Shown piece after piece: positions 1 through 4,820 of a DNA stretch of 6,373 nt (its first letter is position 1; each line of letters opens with the position of its first letter). The notes below the pieces were generated by a model, which was not told where the DNA came from, made no database searches, and worked only from the letters and a program-made list of their open reading frames with translations. The position numbers and the translations under genes are program-made. The stretch comes from Cyanobacteria bacterium NC_groundwater_1444_Ag_S-0.65um_54_12 (lineage in GTDB: Bacteria; Cyanobacteriota; Sericytochromatia; S15B-MN24; VGJW01): NCBI GenBank assembly GCA_016267585.1, contig JACQUT010000239.1:1-6373 (forward strand), given 5' to 3'.

Positions 1-641
1 GCTTCTACCGTTCTGTCGAGATTGGCAGTGTCGCAATTTACAGCACGTTGTACTTGGTTTTTCAAGTCACGCCCCATTAGCACTTGTTCGTAAGTGAGCC
101 GAATGGCAACTGCACCAATTAGCGAGAGAAAGGCGACAATATCTTCTGCTGCTTTGATATAGCTGCGCCGTTCGTCGCGTCTTGCCCGAATTCCCTCTTT
201 TAGCAAAAGATCCTGGATTATCAGAACGAGGTTGCCAGATGCGGAGAACTCTAAATGATAGCCATGCTCTGGCCTGGTGAGAGAGCCACAAGCCAGGAAG
301 GCACCTTTGAGCCAGGTTCGCCGGCAGCAAGTGCGGCGTAGGAATTTTGTCCGTTCTAATTTGGCCGAGTGGATAGCTTCCGCTAGTAATGGTGGCACCA
401 TGGTTAGCGCAACCTGGTAAGGATGGCTACTGTGAACCAGGCGTGGTGCGCTATCTCCCATGGCTTTGGCGACTCGAAAAGCTTGCCGTGCTACTGCAGC
501 GTTTTCTACTTCCAGGCAATACGATTCGGCGGTGGTTCTGCCGGCAAAGGCCAGGAGTGCCACCAGTAAAGCTATGCGGCAGCAAGGTGTTACCGGATCT
601 TGGGCAGCGATACTAGTACGTACGGCTTGGCTATAGCTCAA
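1..641 (-). CDS. whiA: WhiA-family DNA-binding regulator, N-terminal part (runs off left edge)
   Basis: WhiA proteins are DNA-binding regulators with a LAGLIDADG homing-endonuclease-like fold followed by a C-terminal helix-turn-helix. They act in sporulation (Streptomyces) and in cell division and chromosome segregation (Bacillus). Reading from 641, 213 complete codons are open to the edge. Family hallmarks are the Cys-Cys-Arg near residue 20, CCRRTWLKGAFLACGSL (105-121), LLLKEGIRARRDERR (145-159), AEDIVAFLSLIGA (165-177) and NCDTANLDRTVE (202-213). Relatives are about 310 residues long, so roughly 100 residues with the HTH lie outside the window. The start is TTG at 641-639, giving MSYSQAV, which fits the usual MSFS-type WhiA N-terminus; no ATG is better placed. 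It overlaps the end of yvcK by 11 bp, and a G-rich stretch lies just upstream, so translation is probably coupled to yvcK. It is the last visible gene of the rapZ-yvcK-whiA operon. The family call is firm; the exact start is less so. Confidence 0.93.
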   Translation of the reverse strand, partial: MSYSQAVRTSIAAQDPVTPCCRIALLVALLAFAGRTTAESYCLEVENAAVARQAFRVAKAMGDSAPRLVHSSHPYQVALTMVPPLLAEAIHSAKLERTKFLRRTCCRRTWLKGAFLACGSLTRPEHGYHLEFSASGNLVLIIQDLLLKEGIRARRDERRSYIKAAEDIVAFLSLIGAVAIRLTYEQVLMGRDLKNQVQRAVNCDTANLDRTVE

Positions 642-1929
642 ATCCCCCCCAGGGCTTAGCCGAGAGCTTGCCAGTTTGTTCACGCTTGAGGCTGGTAAGC
701 CAGTCAAACAATGCTCTGGCCAGGGCTGCCGAGTCATGGCGAACCGTGGCCTGTTCGTCGAGAAACGACCCTGCAATGGGTGTAACTCCGGTGGCTATTA
801 CTTCTGATAGGTCCAATTCTACCGGGTGCTGGCCTTGTTCCTCGTATTTCCCCAGTAGACGTTGTGGAGGATCCTGATTAACCAGTACATAAGAGAAAAG
901 CGAGGTTCCGCCGATGCGTTGCAATGCCTTGATATGGTGCGAAACCGTGTAATTATCGGTTTCGCCGGGTTGAGTCATGACATTGCAAATGTAGATTTTT
1001 GGTGCCATCGATCGCCGGATTTCGTTGAGTATTTCTGTAATCAAGAGGTTGGGTAACACGGAAGTATAAAGACTACCAGGGCCAAGCACGATGGCATCCG
1101 CTTCACGGATTGCCCGCAGTGCAGCGGGCACGGCAGGCGGATTGGCAGGATCGCACTTTACCTCACAAATGGGCAAGCGGGAATGCGAGATGGCGGATTC
1201 GCCACGGACCATGCTGCCATCGGCCAATCTGGCAACTAGTTCTACCGACGACAAGGTAGCTGGAAGCACTTGCCCACGTATGGCCAGTACCCGACTAGCT
1301 GCTTGTATTGCCTGCTCCAGATCTCCGGTGAGATTTGCCAGTGCGGTAATAAACAGGTTCCCAAAACTGTGACCTTCCAATCCGCCTTGCGGGAAACGGT
1401 AGTTGAAGAGAGCGGCCAACAGTTCTTCTTCGCCAGCCAGTGCTACCAGGCAGTTGCGCACATCGCCGGGAGGTAGTGCGCCAAGTTCAGCGCGCAGGCG
1501 ACCTGATGATCCGCCATCGTCGGCCATGGTCACGATGGCGGTAAGATTATCAGAATAAGCTTTGAGTCCACGCAGCACCGAAGACAATCCGGTTCCTCCG
1601 CCTATCACCACGATGCGCGGGCCACGTCTCGAACGACTGCGGTATAGGGCCTCGATTAGCGATGGCGTATTCGAGGTCCTCAAGGCATGCACTACTACTC
1701 TAACTACGTTCTGACCACCAATTACTGCCATGCTCATGCCGAGAATAATCAACAGGCTGCCTGAACTCGACAACCAAAGATCCAGTGTCAGCTTCCAGTG
1801 AAGGGTGCGGTGTATGGCAATGGTAAGAGCTATTACCCCGCCGCTTTCCGCCAGTACCCCACTAGCTGCTAGTAATAACCAGCGCTTTAACCCTACACCC
1901 GGCACCAGCCATTTGCTGAAATTTTTCAT
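631..1929 (-). CDS. yvcK: YvcK-family (gluconeogenesis factor / CofD-like) protein with N-terminal membrane anchor
   Basis: YvcK homologues bind UDP-GlcNAc and support growth on gluconeogenic carbon, cell shape and peptidoglycan synthesis (Bacillus YvcK, mycobacterial CuvA). The 432-residue product begins with about 100 extra residues holding two hydrophobic segments (about 17-40 and 53-72), predicted to anchor it in the membrane. The CofD-like domain follows: GGGTG (110-114), DDGGSSGRLR (137-146), PPGDVRNCL (153-161), GHSFGN (186-191), GPGSLYTS (283-290) and MTQPGET (318-324). All are intact, so it should be functional. I chose ATG at 1929, which gives MKNFSKWLVPG, 5 bp after the rapZ stop. 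A TTG at 1938 overlapping that stop would add three residues. Neither has a clear Shine-Dalgarno, which suggests coupling to rapZ. The 3' end overlaps whiA and carries a run of seven G. The anchored form is known from cyanobacteria and some deep Gram-positive relatives; Bacillus YvcK lacks it. Confidence 0.95.
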   Translation of the reverse strand: MKNFSKWLVPGVGLKRWLLLAASGVLAESGGVIALTIAIHRTLHWKLTLDLWLSSSGSLLIILGMSMAVIGGQNVVRVVVHALRTSNTPSLIEALYRSRSRRGPRIVVIGGGTGLSSVLRGLKAYSDNLTAIVTMADDGGSSGRLRAELGALPPGDVRNCLVALAGEEELLAALFNYRFPQGGLEGHSFGNLFITALANLTGDLEQAIQAASRVLAIRGQVLPATLSSVELVARLADGSMVRGESAISHSRLPICEVKCDPANPPAVPAALRAIREADAIVLGPGSLYTSVLPNLLITEILNEIRRSMAPKIYICNVMTQPGETDNYTVSHHIKALQRIGGTSLFSYVLVNQDPPQRLLGKYEEQGQHPVELDLSEVIATGVTPIAGSFLDEQATVRHDSAALARALFDWLTSLKREQTGKLSAKPWGGFEL

Positions 1930-1934
1930 CAGTA

Positions 1935-2837
1935 TCAATTAGCTGGCTTGTCGCCTAAAGCTGCATAGTATTCAGCCTGTCGTTCGATGTCACGGTGCAG
2001 TTCAACGACCGAATGCTGTAGGTCACGGAGGTATTCTGCCAGGTAATGTGCGATGGCTACACTGCGATGGCGGCCGCCCGTACAACCAATCGCAATGGCT
2101 AGGTGGGTTTTCCCTTCTTTTTGGTAATGTGGTATCAGGAATTCGGTCAAATCCAAGAAGCGTTGCAAGAATTCCTGGGTGACTGGATGGTTGATTACGA
2201 ATTGTTGGACTTGAAGATCCATGCCGGTAAAGGGGCGTAGCTGGCGATCGTAATGCGGGTTAGGCAAAAAGCGGACATCGAACAGCAAATCGGCATCGAG
2301 TGGCGTTCCAAACTTATAGCCAAAGCTAATGATCGTGATCTGCATGGCGGCTTCCGCTTGCGACGGCAAGATGAAATTCGCCATTAACTTTTCTTTGAAC
2401 TGCTTGTTAGAGAGATCGGAAGTATCCATAACTACCGAAGCACGCGCTCGAACTTCGGTTAGTTGCACGCGCTCAGCGCCAATGGCTTCTAATAAGGAGC
2501 CTTTCCCCCATAGTGGATGCCGCCGTCGCGTTTCGCTGAAGCGCCTGAACAATACATCGTCTGCTGCTTCAAGAAATAATATTCTAATAGGCAGCTCGCG
2601 CTTGCCGACATTTTCCAAAACCCCCAAGAGTTCAGCGAAAAATACTCCACCCCGACTGTCGGCTACGATTGCTAACTGTGGACAGCGCGAATAAACCAGC
2701 TCGATGAACTGTGGCAATAGCGGTGGAATGAGGTTGTCAACGCAGAAAAAACCCATGTCCTCGAAGCAACGTAAGGCTTGGGTCTTGCCTGCGCCAGACA
2801 GACCGGTGATAATGATGATAACGTTACTATCAGTCAT
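1935..2837 (-). CDS. rapZ: RapZ/YvcJ-family nucleotide-binding protein
   Basis: This is a P-loop protein of the RapZ/YvcJ family. E. coli RapZ senses glucosamine-6-phosphate and steers decay of the small RNA GlmZ, which controls glmS. Bacillus YvcJ hydrolyses nucleotides and influences competence. From ATG at 2837 the product is 300 residues (family about 285-300). It has a Walker A GLSGAGKT (12-19), the SFGYKFG block (171-177), FDVRFLPNP (186-194) and the C-terminal signature GCTGGRHRSV (251-260), all intact. The open frame extends 31 codons further (TTG at 2930, ATG at 2927), but that stretch contains the probable promoter and precedes the family's normal N-terminus, so I reject it. There is no clear Shine-Dalgarno. 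It is the first gene of the operon with yvcK and whiA, and it diverges from the HAD gene at 2937. Whether it acts on RNA here is unknown, because GlmZ/GlmY are enterobacterial. Confidence 0.95.
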   Translation of the reverse strand: MTDSNVIIIITGLSGAGKTQALRCFEDMGFFCVDNLIPPLLPQFIELVYSRCPQLAIVADSRGGVFFAELLGVLENVGKRELPIRILFLEAADDVLFRRFSETRRRHPLWGKGSLLEAIGAERVQLTEVRARASVVMDTSDLSNKQFKEKLMANFILPSQAEAAMQITIISFGYKFGTPLDADLLFDVRFLPNPHYDRQLRPFTGMDLQVQQFVINHPVTQEFLQRFLDLTEFLIPHYQKEGKTHLAIAIGCTGGRHRSVAIAHYLAEYLRDLQHSVVELHRDIERQAEYYAALGDKPAN

Positions 2838-2840
2838 GCT

Positions 2841-2899
2841 TATACTTGCAGATCTAAGCGCGAACACCCGGGTACCAGTTTTGGCCCTTTGCAAGTATA
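2841..2899. repeat. Perfect 10-bp inverted repeat in the rapZ/HAD divergent region
   Basis: TATACTTGCA at 2841-2850 is matched by its exact reverse complement TGCAAGTATA at 2890-2899, with a 39-bp spacer. The right arm contains the rapZ -10 box. The left arm lies in the rapZ leader next to the start codon. The right arm is probably upstream of the transcription start and so not in the rapZ mRNA, which argues for a protein-binding site rather than an RNA hairpin. No regulator is identified. Confidence 0.5.
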
Positions 2900-2923
2900 G
2901 TCGCCTGTCAGATTTCGGGTCAA
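2894..2923 (-). promoter_or_regulatory. Probable sigma-70/sigma-A promoter of the rapZ-yvcK-whiA operon
   Basis: On the minus strand, a -35 box TTGACC (2923-2918, 5 of 6 to consensus) and a -10 box TATACT (2899-2894, 5 of 6) are separated by 18 bp. Transcription would start near 2887, giving a leader of about 50 nt before the rapZ ATG at 2837. This placement makes the longer rapZ open frame (from 2930) unlikely to be the real gene. No expression data support it; the call is from motif match and position. Confidence 0.6.
2896..2901 (+). promoter_or_regulatory. Possible -10 box for the HAD phosphatase gene, overlapping the rapZ -10 box
   Basis: TATAGT on the plus strand is 5 of 6 to the -10 consensus and would place the start near 2908, about 29 nt before the ATG at 2937. 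It overlaps the rapZ -10 box (2894-2899) on the other strand. No matching -35 box is visible 15-19 bp upstream, so this is a weak call, made because the gene needs a promoter in this 99-bp gap. Confidence 0.3.
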
Positions 2924-2936
2924 ACATCAATCAACA

Positions 2937-3722
2937 ATGTATCGCTTAATTGTCACTGATCTTGATGGTACGCTGGTAAGCCATGATCTCAATCTTTCAG
3001 AGCGTATCATAGCAGCCTTTGCGCGTGCCAGGCAGGCAAAGTTAAAGGTCACTATTGCTACTGGCCGTATGTTTCGGGCAGCATTGCCTTATGCTCGTCA
3101 GCTGGGTATCACGGTTCCCTTGATAACTTATCAAGGGGCGTGGGTAAGGGATCCGGTCACGCTGGAAACCTGGTGGCATCATCATATCCCGGATAACTTG
3201 ACTGATCTGGCTATCAAGTTGATACGTGAAACGGGCTTGCATCTGAACCTCTATCGTCAAGACTGTCTACTAGTAGAAAAAATCACGCCGGAATGCGAAT
3301 GGTATTGTCAGCAGGCCAGGGTGACCCCGGAGGTTGTCTGTAGCTTTGCTGCGGTGCAAGATCAGGTTACCAAGCTAGTGGCAATTGCCACTCCAGAAAT
3401 TCTAGATCGTTACGAGCTTCCTTTGAAACAAGCCTTGCAAGATCGACTTTATGTAGTGCGCAGTACAAGACGCTATCTGGAATTTGCGGCATCAGGCGTA
3501 GCCAAAGGGCTGGCGTTAGCCGAGCTGGCGAAAAGATTCGACATTTCACCAACAGAAATCGTGGCTTTTGGCGACGCGGATAACGATGCCGAGATGCTCC
3601 AGCTAGCGGGATTGGGGGTTGCGGTGGGCGATGCTTCTTTGGCAGCCAGAGCATCAGCCAAGCGACATGTCATGCCAGTAGGAGAAGGTGTAGCTGCCGT
3701 GATCGAAGAGTTGCTAACCTGA
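2937..3722 (+). CDS. Cof-type HAD-superfamily (subclass IIB) phosphatase
   Basis: This is a 261-residue cytoplasmic Mg2+-dependent phosphatase of the Cof/YidA/YbiV group, which hydrolyses small phosphorylated metabolites such as sugar phosphates and flavin or pyridoxal phosphates; the substrate cannot be read from sequence. All four HAD motifs are present: motif I DLDGT (nucleophile Asp8, acid/base Asp10), motif II Thr42 in ATGR, motif III Lys190 in GVAKG, and motif IV GDADND with Asp213 and Asp217. The C2-type cap lies between about residues 85 and 185. The length is normal for the family (about 260-290). The start ATG gives MYRLIVTDLDGT, right at the usual N-terminus, but there is no obvious Shine-Dalgarno. 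It is transcribed divergently from rapZ across 99 bp and converges on the metallophosphoesterase with 27 bp between the stops. A link to amino-sugar phosphates through the neighbouring operon is possible but unproven. Confidence 0.92.
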   Translation: MYRLIVTDLDGTLVSHDLNLSERIIAAFARARQAKLKVTIATGRMFRAALPYARQLGITVPLITYQGAWVRDPVTLETWWHHHIPDNLTDLAIKLIRETGLHLNLYRQDCLLVEKITPECEWYCQQARVTPEVVCSFAAVQDQVTKLVAIATPEILDRYELPLKQALQDRLYVVRSTRRYLEFAASGVAKGLALAELAKRFDISPTEIVAFGDADNDAEMLQLAGLGVAVGDASLAARASAKRHVMPVGEGVAAVIEELLT

Positions 3723-3740
3723 AGGCATAGACCACAAGCT

Positions 3741-3754
3741 GCTGAGCGCTTAGC
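3741..3754. other. Short near-palindrome at the junction of two convergent genes
   Basis: GCTGAGCGCTTAGC is self-complementary apart from one G:T pair and covers the metallophosphoesterase stop codon. As RNA it could form a 5-bp stem with a GCGC loop on the plus strand, followed only by CGGATTT. It could serve as a weak bidirectional terminator for the two convergent genes, but the stem is short and there is no real U-tract. Confidence 0.2.
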
Positions 3755-4733
3755 CGGATTTCTCCCGGGTCTGGTGATGATATGGCAAATGGCCAGTTCG
3801 CGCACAACTCAAATGCCCTAACATGCGAGAAAGCAGCATTCCCGGTCCTTCAGTGCAAAGCATCTCGTCTGCCTGGGTTAGCGAGACCCAGTGAATATCG
3901 AAACCAATGGCACGATATTCCGGTCGTACCTCGAGAATGCGAAAGCCATGCGGATGTTCGATCAACGCTGGTCCTGCCAATACTCTAGCGGGCCCAAAAG
4001 GTAAGCAGCTTGCCAGGTGAAAATGCCCACAAATCAAGGTACGTGCCTGAGGATGTCTTGCCAGTACGGCTGCCAGCCTTTGTTTGTCTCGTTCTTGAAA
4101 TTTTAGCGAACGCATGAATGGATATGGGGTAGCAGGCGGATGATGTGCCGCTATTATCACCAGGTGCTCGCGCAGTTCATTCAGGGTACAGTCTAGCCAC
4201 CGCGCTTGTTGCTCGGAAAAATGACCCTGCCAGGTATCGTAGTCGCTCTTCCCATTATCAGTGGTATCTATTACTATCAGCTGAATACCTGGTGACAGTG
4301 GCATACTGTACCAGGCGGTGCCGGCTACTGAAAGGCCGCGATCGCCCAGCGTATCGGCCAGAAAAGTGCGACGCCTGGCGGCCCGGCGCCCTAGTACGTC
4401 ATGATTGCCGAGCGCTACATACCAAGGATGACGCAGGCCCCGCATGATTTCGGCAAAGAGCGGAGCATCCTCGCTTAACTGGGAAGGTAAGTCGAACAGA
4501 TCTCCCGTAAAAAGGACACCATCTAGTTTTTTGGCATTGAGGGCTGATACGGCATGGCGCAATATCACAGGTCCGGCCGGATAGCGCGAATTTTTGCTCA
4601 TCGTGAAATGTAGATCGCAAAGATGTGCCAAGCGCAGCAAAGGTGGATCGTTGCTCACCAGGGGCGCTCCATGTACGGGGAAGAAGCGTATACCTAAAGG
4701 TAGCGGCAGAATTCGCCTGAGGAAGCGTCTCAT
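3750..4733 (-). CDS. Calcineurin-like metallophosphoesterase
   Basis: This 327-residue dinuclear-metal phosphoesterase has the full motif set: DLH (Asp40, His42), GDLFD (Asp78), GNHD (Asn110, His111), AHHP (His197/198) and GHFH (His237, His239). These ligand the two metals, so it should be catalytic. Family members cleave cyclic nucleotides (CpdA), lipid-linked pyrophosphates, nucleic acids or other phosphodiesters; the substrate here is unknown. The first 32 residues are an Arg-rich, moderately hydrophobic leader (MRRFLRRILPLPLG) ahead of the core strand LRLAHLCDLH. It might associate with the membrane, but it is no clear signal peptide or twin-arginine signal. The last 40 residues past the core look unstructured and family-variable. 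ATG at 4733 is the first available start; only a weak purine stretch precedes it. It follows the surface-protein gene on the same strand by 87 bp, so co-transcription is possible, and it converges with the HAD gene. Confidence 0.9.
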   Translation of the reverse strand: MRRFLRRILPLPLGIRFFPVHGAPLVSNDPPLLRLAHLCDLHFTMSKNSRYPAGPVILRHAVSALNAKKLDGVLFTGDLFDLPSQLSEDAPLFAEIMRGLRHPWYVALGNHDVLGRRAARRRTFLADTLGDRGLSVAGTAWYSMPLSPGIQLIVIDTTDNGKSDYDTWQGHFSEQQARWLDCTLNELREHLVIIAAHHPPATPYPFMRSLKFQERDKQRLAAVLARHPQARTLICGHFHLASCLPFGPARVLAGPALIEHPHGFRILEVRPEYRAIGFDIHWVSLTQADEMLCTEGPGMLLSRMLGHLSCARTGHLPYHHQTREKSG

Positions 4734-4756
4734 ACCATTTTCTTACCCGATTTGTT

Positions 4757-4772
4757 TGCGATGTTAATCGCA
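4757..4772. other. Perfect 6-bp inverted repeat (hairpin) upstream of the metallophosphoesterase
   Basis: TGCGAT-GTTA-ATCGCA has a perfect 6-bp stem and a 4-nt loop. It lies 24 bp before the metallophosphoesterase ATG, in the 87-bp gap after the surface-protein gene. The next bases on the minus strand (AACAAATCGGG) are not a U-tract, so it is not a standard intrinsic terminator. It could be an operator, an mRNA leader hairpin, or chance. A second imperfect G+C-rich pairing (CTCC...GGAG) lies around 4775-4803. I see no convincing promoter in the gap. Confidence 0.3.
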
Positions 4773-4820
4773 CGCTCCGCCCCTTAAGAAGCAGCGGGAG
4801 GTGACGAGCTTATATTTTTA

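Noticed and set aside
67..330. Minus-strand open frame of 87 codons
   Set aside because: It overlaps whiA in another phase; the whiA frame gives a clear family match and this one gives Ser/Arg/Trp-rich nonsense.
389..616. Plus-strand open frame of 75 codons
   Set aside because: It is antisense to whiA and its Trp/Cys-rich translation has no family features.
616..623. GTACGTAC palindrome near the whiA start
   Set aside because: It is a short, coding, single occurrence with no positional support as an operator.
2838..2930. 31-codon N-terminal extension of rapZ (TTG at 2930, ATG at 2927)
   Set aside because: It contains a good -35/-10 pair, precedes the normal RapZ N-terminus and has no family similarity.
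4338..4345. GCGATCGC, the cyanobacterial HIP1 octamer
   Set aside because: There is only one copy in the window, inside a coding region; HIP1-rich genomes would show several, so it is not evidence of a cyanobacterium.
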